A DNA stretch of 64,000 nucleotides from Haematococcus lacustris (lineage: Eukaryota; Chlorophyta; Chlorophyceae; Chlamydomonadales; Haematococcaceae), in NCBI GenBank assembly GCA_030144725.1, contig JASKMD010000026.1:8274100-8338099 (forward strand). Reading direction: 5' to 3'. The position numbers and the translations under genes are program-made. Below the pieces are notes generated by a model. The model was not told the DNA's origin. It saw only the letters and a program-made list of their open reading frames with translations, and searched no databases. Of the stretch, positions 1-12,269 are shown piece after piece (position 1 is the first letter of the stretch; the number at the start of each line of letters is the position of its first letter).

Positions 1-442
1 GGCTGAGTAGAAAAGCAACCGCAGCATTGACAGGCAACTCGCTTGAAGCCACGGAGGGCGCGGCCAGGGGCGGAGGGTGCGCACGTGGGTGGTTCATCTT
101 GAAAGAGTCACCGCTATCACTAAAGCGGGCAATTGCTCGGTTCCCAGTCTCCAGGTTCCAGGTACCAGGTTCCGGCTTCCAGTTTTCAGTTCCCACTGAG
201 GAACGTGAGACACGCAGCTTCCTCGCATCACTCCTCACAGACCCAGACGGGCAACTCCAGCTCTGTCTGGGAGCAAGAATCACACAGCGACTCAAGAGCC
301 GTGTCAATAACTTGAGCTCGGAGACGTGCAGGTGAGCGCGGCTGGTGTGTCGCGGTGAGCGGGTCTCCTGTAGCGATGCGCGCCGAGCACCTCACAATCG
401 GTCTCCGAGCATGCAGGACGTGTGAAGCAAGCAGCAAACAAG

Positions 443-1886
443 ATGCGCATACCCTCCAGCTCCGCCTTCACCACCTTCGCCTGCCTGACAATGGCAGCCC
501 TGCTCCTGCTCGGCCAGCCATCAAGTAAGCACAACCAGTGCTAGTCTGCTGCTGCGACGGCTGTGGGTGCAGCCCAGGACCGTCACAGCAGCGTTGGCTC
601 AGCATCATGTCCCCTCTGCGCTCCTCCCACCCTGCCCTGCTCTGCCCTGGCCGCCCTGCTGGCCCCGCAGGTGTACGTGCTGCTGACTCCATCGAGTGCT
701 CTTCCTGGGGACCCAGCCAGTGTAACAGGCCAGGCGTGCCAGACAAGTGCCCCGGCATGTGCAGCGGCCGTGGCAGCAGCGGCAGTGGAGGTGTGTGGGC
801 CTTACTGCCAGAGCACTGCATTGGCCTGACGCCCTGCAGCCCTCTGCTGCCCCTCCCTGCCCCACACTGCGTGCTTGCACCTTACCCGGACCCTTGCCCC
901 TGACTAGCGCGCCCTTGTTGCCCGCACCCATCCTAACAGCCCGGGCACAGTGACTCTCCTTCCCATCACCCTCACCAGCAAAGCACTGCGCTGTGCTGTG
1001 CAGGTGTGGGTCCTGGCATTGTCATCATCAATGATGGGAGGGCCATCGCAACGGGTGGCACTGGGACTGGCGGTGCTGGAGGCCGAGGTGGCATTGGTCG
1101 CCGCAGCCTGCTGGGCAATGGGGGCGCGGGGGGCGCAGGCATTGGTGGCTCTTCATCAGTGGTTGGCGGCGGCACATCAATTGGTGGCCAGGTCAGTGGC
1201 GTGGCAAGAGGAAGAGGCAGGTGCAGCAGGGGCATGCTGGGTCACCTCACGCATGTTGTGCGGCTATCACGGTCATGAGTGCTGCGCTGCCAGGACAGTA
1301 GGCAGGCAGCAGATCGCCCCAGCCCAGCAACACGACCCCACCCCAACCATCACTGGGCCCTGCCTGGCAGCGGTTGTGCCTGCATGGTGCACAACTGCAA
1401 CGTTTGCTTGCCTGCAGGGCGTTGGTGGAGCAGGAGGGAACGGAGGCGTTGATGTGAACACCGCCATTAAGGCAGCACTCTTTGGCAAGGGAGGCCGCCG
1501 CAGCCTGCTGGGCGATGGGGGCGCCGGCGGTGCAGGCATTGGTGGCTCATCCGCAGTGGTTGGCAGCGGCACATCAATTGGTGGCAAGGTCAGTGGAGTG
1601 GCAAGAGGAAGAGGCAGGTGCAGCAGGGGCATGCTGGGTCACCTCACGCATGTTGTGCGGCTATCACGGTCATGAGTGCTGCGCTGCCAGGACAGTAGGC
1701 AGGCAGCAGATCGCCCCAGCCCAGCAACACGACCCCACCCCAACCATCACTGGGCTCTGCCTGGCAGCGGTTGTGCCTGCATGGTGCACAACTGCAACGT
1801 TTGCTTGCCTGCAGGGCGTTGGTGGAGCAGGAGGGAACGGAGGCGTTGATGTGAACACCGCCATCAAGGCAGCACTCAGGGGCTAG
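443..1886 (+). CDS. Secreted Gly-rich, Cys-containing protein, copy A
   Basis: The five-exon model is 443-524, 671-790, 1004-1191, 1418-1588 and 1815-1886, giving 633 nt (210 residues), with frame kept at every GT-AG junction. Exon 1 encodes a basic start followed by a hydrophobic stretch (residues about 8-24), a classical signal peptide. Exon 2 supplies a Cys cluster spaced C-x7-C-x8-C-x3-C within a Ser/Gly-rich segment. Exons 3-5 encode Gly-rich modules of the type GxGGAGGxGG that include RRSLLG(N/D)GGAGGAGIGGSS. No enzymatic motif is visible. A secreted wall or matrix structural role is inferred from composition only. I do not recognise a named family. Introns 3 and 4 are both 226 bp and almost identical, so the last modules arose by duplication of an exon plus its intron. 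Confidence 0.72.
1192..1814 (+). repeat. Internal exon-plus-intron duplication in copy A
   Basis: Intron 3 (1192-1417) and intron 4 (1589-1814) have equal length and are almost base-identical, including acceptor and donor regions, and separate related Gly-rich exons. The same arrangement occurs in copy B with more divergence in its intron 3. Confidence 0.85.
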
Positions 1887-3564
1887 GGAGGCCGCCACAA
1901 CCTGGTGCCTGTTACAAGCAGCACCCCACACATCACTTGAAGCACCTGCAGCGCCTCACCTGCCTAGCTGGACTGCCAGCAGCAGGGCCCCAGCTACTGG
2001 CCTGCTCACATCCAGCTCTGGCTTGCTGAGCAGCAGCTGGCGCCGACGTGAGGGCGTGTCCTGCAGCGGACGGTGGCTCCATAAAGAGTTACGCATAGCT
2101 TATCTGTAGTTACTTGATTGCTTTTTAACCTTGGCACGCATTCTTGCATTCAATAGCCCATGTAGTTCCTTACTTACACAGCTGTCTCATTGCTTGTTCA
2201 TTGCCTTCATCTGTATGGGTGTGTACTCTGGAGTTCACTTTTCTTTCCTTGGAGCTGTAACAGTGCTGAATGGTTTTACACCGCTGTGACCGTCCGCTTG
2301 GTATGGCTGCTTGGCTTTGCTCAATTGCTTTTTGAACATGAAAACTCAAGTCTTGTGTCAAGACATGCTCCATGGCAGCAAGCACATGAATGGGCGCAAA
2401 CAACTCATCCATGAACTGCCTCAAGACCCAGCTTGCGAAACCTACATCCCCAGCCTGAGGTCTGCAGTGAAGCAAAGATGAGATAGAGCACATCATCCAC
2501 ATCTGTCTCCCCTTGTGCAACTATGTACACACTGCCACCGCGCAATCTCACAGCGCAGACAACAATCATTACAGTGGTGCAAGTCGACTGCAACGATTGC
2601 CTTTATCTTTGCCATGACTGGACATGTCATAAAGTAATGTGACAACAGTGTGCTAATGTTGCTCATGCAATGTATGACGAACACCATGCATCAACATACA
2701 TGGTGCAGATACTGGCATGAGGATGTGAGCATCAGCGAATCTGAGCATGGTTGCGCTGCAACGTTGAGATGGTGCGCGCCACAGTAATCATTAACCACCA
2801 GGAGTCAAGCCTGTCTACCTCTTTACCTAATACTGATAACACGTAGCAAGCTACGTCGCCGACGCAGCCAAGGGTCAGAGGAGACCAGCCATAAACCAGC
2901 AGGGTGCATGCATGGGCAGCAGTGCCGCACCGTGACTATCTGACCTACAACAAGTCAAACTGCTGACACAGGCTTGCTGCAGTGGTCGCATATGTCTAAC
3001 ACCACCAGCCCGTGCCATGTCCGTTCCCCGCCATGACCTCAACATCAACCACAACCCGTGTCATGGATCTCCAAGCAAGAGCCGACAACCAGCTTCCAGT
3101 CCAACGTTGCCCGAAGCAAGACGGCTGAATAGAAAAGCAACCGCAGCATTGACAGGCAACTCGCTTGAAGCCACGGAGGGCGCGGCCAGGGGCGGAGGGT
3201 GCGCACGTGGGTGGTTCATCTTGAAAGAGTCACCGCTATCACTAAAGCGGGCAATTGCTCGGTTCCCAGTCTCCAGGTTCCAGGTACCAGGTTCCGGCTT
3301 CCAGTTTTCAGTTCCCATTGAGGAACGTGAGACACGCAGCTTCCTCGCATCACTCCTCACAGACCCAGACGGGCAACTCCAGCTCTGTCTGGGAGCAAGA
3401 ATCACACAGCGACTCAAGAGCCGTGTCAATAACTTGAGCTCGGAGACGTGCAGGTGAGCGCGGCTGGTGTGTCGCGGTGAGCGGGTCTCCTGTAGCGATG
3501 CGCGCCGAGCACCTCACAATCGGTCTCCGAGCATGCAGGACGTGTGAAGCAAGCAGCAAACAAG

Positions 3565-5008
3565 ATGCGCATACCCTCCAGCTCCGCCTTCACCACCTTC
3601 GCCTGCCTGACAATGGCAGCCCTGCTCCTGCTCGGCCAGCCATCAAGTAAGCACAACCAGTGCTAGTCTGCTGCTGCGACGGCTGTGGGTGCAGCCCAGG
3701 ACCGTCACAGCAGCGTTGGCTCAGCATCATGTCCCCTCTGCGCTCCTCCCACCCTGCCCTGCTCTGCCCTGGCCGCCCTGCTGGCCCCGCAGGTGTACGT
3801 GCTGCTGACTCCATCGAGTGCTCTTCCTGGGGACCCAGCCAGTGTAACAGGCCAGGCGTGCCAGACAAGTGCCCCGGCATGTGCAGCGGCCGTGGCAGCA
3901 GCGGCAGTGGAGGTGTGTGGGCCTTACTGCCAGAGCACTGCATTGGCCTGACGCCCTGCAGCCCTCTGCTGCCCCTCCCTGCCCCACACTGCGTGCTTGC
4001 ACCTTACCCGGACCCTTGCCCCTGACTAGCGCGCCCTTGTTGCCCGCACCCATCCTAACAGCCCGGGCACAGTGACTCTCCTTCCCATCACCCTCACCAG
4101 CAAAGCACTGCGCTGTGCTGTGCAGGTGTGGGTCCTGGCATTGTCATCATCAATGATGGGAGGGCGATCGCAACGGGTGGCACTGGGACTGGCGGTGCTG
4201 GAGGCCGAGGTGGCATTGGTCGCCGCAGCCTGCTGGGCAATGGGGGCGCGGGGGGCGCAGGCATTGGTGGCTCTTCATCAGTGGTTGGCGGCGGCACATC
4301 AATTGGTGGCCAGGTCAGTGGAGTGGCAAGAGGAAGAGGCAGGTGCAGCAGGGGCATGCTGGGTCACCTCACGCATGTTGTGCGGCTATCACGGTCATGA
4401 GTGCTGCGCTGCCAGGACAGTAGGCAGGCAGCAGATCGCCCCAGCTTAGCAACACGACCCCACCCCAACCATCACTGGGCCCTGCCTAGCAGCGGCTGTG
4501 CCTGCATGGTGCATCACTGCCATGTGGGCTTGCTTGCAGGGCATTGGTGGAGCAGGAGGGAACGGAGGCGTTGATGTGAACACCGCCATTAAGGCAGCAC
4601 TCTTTGGCAAGGGAGGCCGCCGCAGCCTGCTGGGCGATGGGGGCGCCGGCGGTGCAGGCATTGGTGGCTCATCCGCAGTGGTTGGCAGCGGCACATCAAT
4701 TGGTGGCAAGGTCAGTGGAGTGGCAAGAGGAAGAGGCAGGTGCAGCAGGGGCATGCTGGGTCACCTCACGCATGTTGTGCGGCTATCACGGTCATGAGTG
4801 CTGCGCTGCCAGGACAGTAGGCAGGCAGCAGATCGCCCCAGCCCAGCAACACGACCCCACCCCAACCATCACTGGGCCCTGCCTAGCAGCGGTTGTGCCT
4901 GCATGGTGCACAACTGCAACGTTTGCTTGCCTGCAGGGCGTTGGTGGAGCAGGAGGGAACGGAGGCGTTGATGTGAACACCGCCATCAAGGCAGCACTCA
5001 GGGGCTAG
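3565..5008 (+). CDS. Secreted Gly-rich, Cys-containing protein, copy B
   Basis: This is the second tandem copy, with the same five-exon structure: 3565-3646, 3793-3912, 4126-4313, 4540-4710 and 4937-5008 (633 nt, 210 residues). The signal peptide, the four-Cys segment and the Gly-rich modules match copy A. Differences are few: a synonymous change in exon 3, a Val-to-Ile change at the start of exon 4, and a diverged 3' end of intron 3 (about 4440-4539). The acceptor of that intron is retained. Absence of stops or frameshifts in a young duplicate suggests it is still functional, though expression cannot be judged from sequence. The function is unknown. Confidence 0.72.
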
Positions 5009-6686
5009 GGAGGCCGCCACAACCTGGTGCCTGTTACAAGCAGCACCCCACACATCACTTGAAGCACCTGCAGCGCCTCACCTGCCTAGCTGGACTGCCA
5101 GCAGCAGGGCCCCAGCTACTGGCCTGCTCACATCCAGCTCTGGCTTGCTGAGCAGCAGCTGGCGCCGACGTGAGGGCGTGTCCTGCAGCGGACGGTGGCT
5201 CCATAAAGAGTTAGGCATAGCTTATCTGTAGTTACTTGATTGCTTTTTAACCTTGGCACGCATTCTTGCATTCAGTAGCCCATGTAGTTCCTTACTTACA
5301 CAGCTGTCTCATTGCTTGTTCATTGCCTTCATCGGTATGGGTGTGTACTCTGGAATTCACTTTTCTTTCCTTGGAGCTGTAACAGTGCTGAATGGTTTTA
5401 CACCGCTGTGACCGTCCGCTTGGTATGGCTGCTTGGCTTTGCTCAATTGCTTTTTGAACATGAAAACTCAAGTCTTGTGTCAAGACATGCTCCATGGCAG
5501 CAAGCACATGAATGGGCGCAAACAACTCATCCATGAACTGCCTCAAGACCCAGCTTGCGAAACCTACATCCCCAGCCTGAGGTCTGCAGTGAAGCAAAGA
5601 TGAGATAGAGCACATCATCCACATCTGTCTCCCCTTGTGCAACTATGTACACACTGCCACCGCGCAATCTCACAGCGCAGACAACAATCATTACAGTGGT
5701 GCAAGTCGACTGCAACGATTGCCTTTATCTTTGGCATGACTAGACATGTCATAAAGTAATGTGACAACAGTGTGCTAATGTTGCTCATGCAATGTATGAC
5801 GAACACCATGCATCAACATACATGGTGCAGATACTGGCATGAGGATGTGAGCATCAGCGAATCTGAGCATGGTTGCGCTGCAACGTTGAGATGGTGCGCG
5901 CCACAGTAATCATTAACCACCAGGAGTCAAGCCTGTCTACCTCTTTACCTAATACTGATAACACGTAGCAAGCTACGTCGCCGACGCAGCCAAGGGTCAG
6001 AGGAGACCAGCCATAAACCAGCAGGGTGCATGCATGGGCAGCAGTGCCGCACCGTGACTATCTGACCTACAACAAGTCAAACTGCTGACACAGGCTTGCT
6101 GCAGTGGTCGCATATGTCTAACACCACCAGCCCGTGCCATGTCCGTTCCCCGCCATGACCTCAACATCAACCACAACCCGTGTCATGGATCTCCAAGCAA
6201 GAGCCGACAACCAGCTTCCAGTCCAACGTTGCCCGAAGCAAGACGGCTGAATAGAAAAGCAACCGCAGCATTGACAGGCAACTCGCTTGAAGCCACGGAG
6301 GGCGCGGCCAGGGGCGGAGGGTGCGCACGTGGGTGGTTCATCTTGAAAGAGTCACCGCTATCACTAAAGCGGGCAATTGCTCGGTTCCCAGTCTCCAGGT
6401 TCCAGGTACCAGGTTCCGGTTTCCAGTTTTCAGTTCCCACTGATGAACGTGAGACACGCAGCTTCCTCGCATCACTCCTTACAGACCCAGACGGGCAACT
6501 CCAGCTCTGTCTGGGAGCAAGAATCACACAGCGACTCAAGAGCCGTGTCAATAACTTGAGCTCGGAGACGTGCAGGTGAGCGCGGCTGGTGTGTCGCGGT
6601 GAGCGGGTCTCCTGTAGCGATGCGCGCCGAGCACCTCACAATCGGTCTCCGAGCATGCAGGACGTGTGAAGCAAGCAGCAAACAAG

Positions 6687-7677
6687 ATGCGCATACCCTC
6701 CAGCTCCGCCTTCACCACCTTCGCCTGCCTGACAATGGCAGCCCTGCTCCTGCTCGGCCAGCCATCAAGTAAGCACAACCAGTGCTAGTCTGCTGCTGCG
6801 ACGGCTGTGGGTGCAGCCCAGGACCGTCACAGCAGCGTTGGCTCAACATCATGTCCCCTCTGCGCTCCTCCCACCCTGCCCTGCTCTGCCCTGGCCGCCC
6901 TGCTGGCCCCGCAGGTGTACGTGCTGCTGACTCCATCGAGTGCTCTTCCTGGGGACCCAGCCAGTGTAACAGGCCAGGCGTGCCAGACAAGTGCCCCGGC
7001 ATGTGCAGCGGCCGTGGCAGCAGCGGCAGTGGAGGTGTGTGGGCCTTACTGCTACCCTCAGCGTAGGCACTCACTGCCAGAGCACTGCATTGGCCTGACG
7101 CCCTGCAGCCCTCTGCTGCCCCTCCCTGCCCCACACTGCGTGCTTGCACCTTACCCGGACCCTTGCCCCTGACTAGCGCGCCCTTGTTGCCCGCACCCAT
7201 CCTAACAGCCCGGGCACAGTGACTCTCCTTCCCATCACCCTCACCAGCAAAGCACTGCGCTGTGCTGTGCAGGTGTGGGTCCTGGCATTGTCATCATCAA
7301 TGATGGGAGGGCGATCGCAACGGGTGGCACTGGGACTGGCGGTGCTGGAGGCCGAGGTGGCATTGGTCGCCGCAGCCTGCTGGGCAATGGGGGCGCGGGG
7401 GGCGCAGGCATTGGTGGCTCTTCATCAGTGGTTGGCAGCGGCACATCAATTGGTGGCAAGGTCAGTGGAGTGGAAGGAGAAGGCAGTAGGCAGGCAGCAG
7501 ATCGCCCCAGCTAAGGAAAACGACCCCACCCCAACCATCACTAGGCCCTGCCTAGCAGCGGTTGTGCCTGCATGGTGCACAACTGCAACGTTTGCTTGCC
7601 TGCAGGGCGTTGGTGGAGCAGGAGGGAACGGAGGCGTTGATGTGAACACCGCCATCAAGGCAGCACTCAGGGGCTAG
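6687..7677 (+). CDS. Secreted Gly-rich protein, shortened copy C (exon fusion)
   Basis: The third copy has four exons: 6687-6768, 6915-7034, 7273-7460 and 7606-7677 (462 nt, 153 residues). Exon 3 begins like exon 3 of copies A and B but ends like their exon 4 (VVGSGTSIGGK instead of VVGGGTSIGGQ). A whole module and an intron have therefore been lost by recombination between the two similar exons, with frame preserved. The remaining intron (7461-7605) is also internally deleted compared with its counterparts. The signal peptide and the Cys segment are intact. It is either a shorter functional paralogue or the ancestral shorter form. The hybrid exon favours deletion, but direction cannot be proved here. 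Confidence 0.66.
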
Positions 7678-8777
7678 GGAGGCCGCCACAACCTGGTGCC
7701 TGTTACAAGCAGCACCCCACACATCACTTGAAGCACCTGCAGCGCCTCACCTGCCTAGCTGGACTGCCAGCAGCAGGGCCCCAGCTATTGGCCTGCTCAC
7801 ATACAGCCCTGGCTTGCTGAGCAGCAGCTGGCGCCGATGTGACGGCGTGTCCTGCAGCGGACGGTGGCTCCACAAGACTTAGGCATAGCTTATCTGCAGT
7901 TCCTATATTGCATCTCAATCTTGCCCCACATTAGTGCAATCAGTAGCCCCGTGTGGTTCCTTGCTGACACAACTGTCTCATTGCTTCTTCATTGCCTTCA
8001 TCGGTATGGGTGTGTACTATGTCGTTCCATTTTCATTCTTTTGAGCTGTAATAGTGCCCTATACATTGATAATGGTTTCACACCGTTGTGACCGTCCGCT
8101 TGGTACGGCTGCTTGGCCTTGCTCAATTGCATCTTGGGCATGAACTCACGACATGCTCCATGGCAGCAGGCACATGAACGGGTGCACACAACTCTACCAT
8201 GAACTGCCCGATGACCCTGCTTGCAAAACCCACATCCTCAGCCTGAGGTCTGCAATGCATTGTCAAATCAAAGATGAGATGCAGCACATCATCCACATCA
8301 GTCTCCCCTTGTGCAACTATGTACACACTGCCACCATGCATTCTCACAATGCAAACAATAATTACAGTGGTGCAAGTCTACTGCAATGATTGTCTTTATC
8401 TTTGCCATGACTAGACATGTCATAAAGTAATGTGACAACAGTGTGCTAATGTTGCTCGTGCAATGTGTGACGAACACCATGCATCAATATACGTGGTGCG
8501 GATACTTGCATGAGGATGGGAGCATCAGCGAATTTGAGCATGGTTGCGCTGCAACGTTGAGATGGTGCGCGCCACAGTAATCATTAACCACCAGGAGTCA
8601 AGCCTGTCTACCTCTTTACCTATTACTGGTAACACGCAGCAAGCTACGTCGCCGACGCAGCCAAGGGTCAGAGGAGACCAGCCATTACTCAGCAGGGTGC
8701 ATGCATGGGCAGCAGTGCCGCACCGTGACTATCTGACCTACAACAAGCCAAACTGTTGACAGGCTTGCTGCAGTGGT

Positions 8778-9143
8778 GATGATGGTTTCACACCGTACAA
8801 CCGTCCGCGACAAGCTCCATGGAACTGTTAGGAAGTGTCACCCAGACAGTCACACCCGAGTTGACCCGGTGACAAAGGTGTTGGTTCAACCTGCGTCTTA
8901 CAAAACCTTGTTTTGCAGGCACTATGCTCGCCAGTGCAGCGTTGCGGGGGTGCAGGGGTTTGATGTCATCACTTTCGTTCGCAAGCGGTGCCGCAGTGAG
9001 TCTGGCAAGCAGCTTCAGATGTAGGACTGAATAAGCACGCTTATTGATGCATGCTTGAGATGCCGGAGACACCGTGCGACTGCGCCCTCCAAATGCTGCA
9101 AAACTCTGCACCTAGGAGCATGCTGACGTGACGTCGTAGGGTA
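8778..9143. other. Intergenic spacer after the tandem array
   Basis: No convincing exon is seen here. It lies between the end of array homology and the start of the LEA-like gene and probably contains that gene's promoter. No TATA box or other element could be assigned with confidence. Confidence 0.4.
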
Positions 9144-12034
9144 ATGCTGGGGCGCCTCGCACGCATTCCGGACTATCCGACCGGGGTGCCGAAATCTCTG
9201 CCGCGAACTTGGCGGAGAGCAAGAAAAGCCAGGTAGAGGCCATTCGCATTACAAATAGCGCGTCAGCCGAGGCTGCTCAGTGCGTGCCATGGACCCAGCC
9301 CGAGAGCTGCTGGGCTTCTTTCCGTAGGTTAAAGAGATGGAGGAGTTACAGGTGGACCGCACAGGGTGGAGGGATCCTGACCCTGATAGGTGCGGAATCA
9401 GGGTAGCAAGGTAACAATAGTCAACTGTTGCTGGAGCCTGCTGTAGGGTCGCTGCACGATTCAATAGATGTGATGGCTTGAGACATGATGCTCTGGGTAT
9501 TGTATCGCCACGAGCCCTGCCGGGTTCAGGCAGGGAGGGGAGCTAGTCTAGCTGACCAGGACATGTGGAAAGGGTAGCACCAGAAGTGAGACAAGGCAGG
9601 GAGAGCAGCACTTGTAGGGGCTATTGCCACAAAGAAGTATCATGCTGCCTGACCGCAGTGGCATTAACACGGCTGGAACTGTGACGGGGACCATTGAGGA
9701 GTTTGCCAAGGGCGACACCCCAAGCAATGCGGTAGGGTGATGCGCCCTCCTGTGGCTCACCCCAGCATTCCCCAGCATTCCCCAGCATTCACTGCCACGT
9801 CTTGCTGGTCTATAGCGGGGTTGCGAGCTCCAGCAGGAGTAAACAACCGAGGCTGGAGGCAGCAGAGACGGGGAGCACACACCTGCTTCTACACCCACCG
9901 CAGCCCCCACAGCTGATCGAGTAGCGCAGTCTGAGTATATCAAACACTGCACCAGGCCCACGGTGTGGTTATGAGTGCAGCGAAAGGCTCTGTGGCATAG
10001 CACGTATGCTGCATGGCCAGCTCCGCAGAGGTCAGGGGAGAACAGAGACCCAGCGCCCTGCACACTGTCCTAATTAGGCGCCTAGCACACTGCACTTCAC
10101 CCGGTGCTTATCACCACTGTGGCACAGGGCCCCGAGTTCCGCGCCGCCAAGCAGGCGTATGCAGACTCCATTGGCTACAGCCAGGAGGAGTACCGGGCTG
10201 AAAACCAGGCGAAGCCAGGGGCTGGTGTGACTGATGGTGAGTGACCGCACCAAACAACATCCGCACTAGTCAAAACCACTTGCCAGCTGTTTCAACCTGT
10301 GCCAAATGTCAGCTGTGCTGAACAGTTGTCTTCATTCTCACCCATCCCACTGCTTGTGATCTGGCCAGACAAGTCTATGTTTGCGTCCCAAGGTCAGGGT
10401 TTACATACGTTCTCACATGACTGAAGTCTGCCTGGCCTGTGCCACAATGTTCAGCAGCCCCTCCGCATTTCATTTGAGCTTGCCGGCCTCACTCACCTGC
10501 TCTCGCCATTTGCTTGCTTGCAGCACTGAATGCAAAGATGGCCAGCAGTGAGGAGGGCACAAAAGTGGGTGCAGTCAAGGCAGGGTTTGAGGGCACCAAG
10601 CAGGGCCAAGTCTGATGCCTTGCAGTTGAAACTGGTTCAGCCACCTTGCATCTCTGCCTGGTCGTGTTGGCTTCTACAACTAGCCTCATGCTATGGTTGC
10701 GCGCGCCAGCTTGGGCCAGTTGGTCAAGAGCTTGAACACTGACAAGGGCAGGACCTGCCAAGCCAAGGGGTTAGGGAGGGGTCTGGGGTAGGAAATCAGC
10801 CAGTCAGGGTAACAAAGGGGCTGGAAAGTGTCGTGTTGATGTGTGCATGTCGGGTACAGTCGAGTGGGAGCGAAGAGTTGGAATGGTGTGCTGTGGTCAG
10901 GAACAGGTCTGGGGTGGAATGAGGTGCCAGCAGAAAGAAGCATTGACTCACTGTGCTCGCCCTACTGGCTTGGTGTAACCTGGCTTACCTGGTGTATGCC
11001 TGGCTGCAGGTGAACCCCTCCACTGGCGAACCCCTGCATGACCAGGGCTCCATGGAGTCCACTGCCAGGCAAGGACCAGGGGGCGGGTAGCAGCAGGGGT
11101 GTGAGGGGAAGAGTTGAGGTGCTGCAGCAAGAGACGCACATCATGGGCTGCTGGCCCAAACAGGGTTGCTCAGAGCACGAGGTCCAGCTGACCCACTTCC
11201 TGGCCTGGCTGGCTACAGTAAAAGGAAGCAGCAACAGCAGGCATCATCTTCACATGACATCCACCACAACGTGGTTCAACAACAGCAGTGACTGGTCCAC
11301 AATAACAACTATGGATCAACAACAGCAGTGACTGGCCCACAATAACTGGTGACTAGCCCACAACAGCATTGACTGGTTTACAACAACTATGGTCCAACAA
11401 CAGCAGTGACTGGCAACAGCAGTGACTGGCAATGACACATGCACTGTTGCAACAGGTTGTGAGGCGCCTGCTCTGGCTTGCTCTGCTTGAGGCCCAATGT
11501 AGCTTACTACCGTGCCTAGTGTACACACAGGGCGGTAGTAGTTGTCCTCCGGTGGTTGCCAGGCAGTGCATTCGGGTGTTTTGCTGTGTTGGGCCCAACT
11601 GCAGCATATGGCAGTAATGAAGGGAAACCTGGTTCATGGGAGCAATGGGGCTGTGATGCTGCCTGCAGGTCAACGGTTGAGTCAGTGGGTCAGCGTGTAA
11701 AGGAGTTTGTGGGGGAGACGATAGAGACCCTGAAGACTGGCGTAAACAATGCGGGCCAGGTGAGATGTTACAGATTAACTGGGCCAGCTGTGTTGCTCGT
11801 GGCTGTGGAGGATAGGCCTACCCATACAGAGCAAGGTAGAAGGTAAGGGTGAGAAATGGAAACCCTGTCGATGCAGGAGTTGGCAGGGGCGGGGTTGACT
11901 GAGTAGGGCTGGGTGGTGAGGGGTCATGAGTGGTCATGAGAATGATTCACGTGTGCGACGCTAAGCAACCACTTCTGTTTGACCTGCACTGTTGCCATGC
12001 CTGGTTGCAGACGGGCGTTCGTGAGAAGCTGTAA
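9144..12034 (+). CDS. LEA-like small hydrophilic protein with possible organelle presequence
   Basis: The seven-exon model is 9144-9232, 9659-9731, 10128-10236, 10524-10609, 11010-11068, 11669-11759 and 12011-12034 (531 nt, 176 residues); all phases agree. The first 30 residues are rich in Arg and poor in acid (MLGRLARIPDYP, then a run with several Arg), resembling a mitochondrial or plastid presequence. The rest is hydrophilic and Gly/Ala/Glu/Lys-rich, with segments such as TIEEFAKGD, VGAVKAGFEGTKQGQ and VKEFVGETIETLKTGV. This composition is typical of late-embryogenesis-abundant or stress proteins, which protect membranes and proteins during desiccation. That role is inference from composition. 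Intron 5 (11069-11668) uses a GC donor (GCAAGG), supported by phase agreement. The gene converges on the helicase gene downstream. Confidence 0.66.
9762..9795. repeat. Short tandem repeat, 10-bp unit
   Basis: The unit CCCCAGCATT is repeated about three times inside intron 2 of the LEA-like gene. Confidence 0.8.
11268..11432. repeat. Intronic minisatellite-like repeat
   Basis: Irregular repeats built from CAACAGCAGTGACTGG and CCACAATAAC motifs lie inside the GC-AG intron 5 of the LEA-like gene. The copies vary in length, so the array is imperfect. Confidence 0.7.
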
Positions 12035-12165
12035 AGAAATGATGGTCTGAAACATAGTGTACCAACACAGACGCGAACAACGGACAGTAGAATGTAGATG
12101 CAACTTGTTGCAGCAGACACATAGTGTAAACGTTGGATATTGCAGCTGCATCCTCTATAATCCTT

Positions 12166-12170
12166 TGTAA
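12166..12170 (+). terminator. TGTAA polyadenylation motif, LEA-like gene
   Basis: TGTAA is the usual poly(A) signal of volvocalean algae. It lies 132 nt after the stop of the LEA-like gene. A second candidate is at 12125-12129. Confidence 0.45.
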
Positions 12171-12269
12171 ATATGCTATCTCTCCTCAATGTTGAACACA
12201 ATGTTCATTCCACACTCTGCTAACAGGACCCGTCTTACGTGAGTGAAGATATGGTGAAGCGTTACTACA

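Larger units (their letters stand above)
1..8777 (+). repeat. Tandem array, three units, 3122-bp period
   Basis: Landmarks recur at an exact spacing of 3122 bp: the start ATG lies at 443, 3565 and 6687. Units 1 and 2 are nearly identical throughout, including non-coding tails. Unit 3 matches through its first exons, then carries an extra segment of about 25 bp in intron 2, lacks exon 4, and has a clearly more diverged tail (about 7790-8777) where homology stops. Unit 1 is cut by the window edge. The pattern fits an older duplication followed by recent unequal crossing-over or conversion between units 1 and 2. Each tail also holds about 900 bp of AT-richer sequence without convincing coding potential. 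Confidence 0.95.

Noticed and set aside
27..335. Palindromic or promoter-like reading of the CCAGGTTCCAGGTACC run at about 150-180
   Set aside because: It is a short simple repeat in each array unit with no evidence of regulatory function.
972..1235. Pro-rich open frames on the minus strand opposite the Gly-rich exons
   Set aside because: They are antisense shadows of Gly codons (GGN read as CCN), with no start context or splice support.
2405..2640. Possible retroelement tail in the array units (EHIIHICLPLCNY-like text)
   Set aside because: It resembles the end of LINE polyproteins only loosely, is broken by stops, and lacks the H-x-x-F-E-C pattern that supports the relic at 59.4 kb.
3017..3457. 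146-codon open frame upstream of each Gly-rich gene copy
   Set aside because: It is repeated only because the unit is repeated. Its middle is a CCAGGTTCCAGGT-type simple repeat, composition is not coding-like, and it overlaps the expected promoter.
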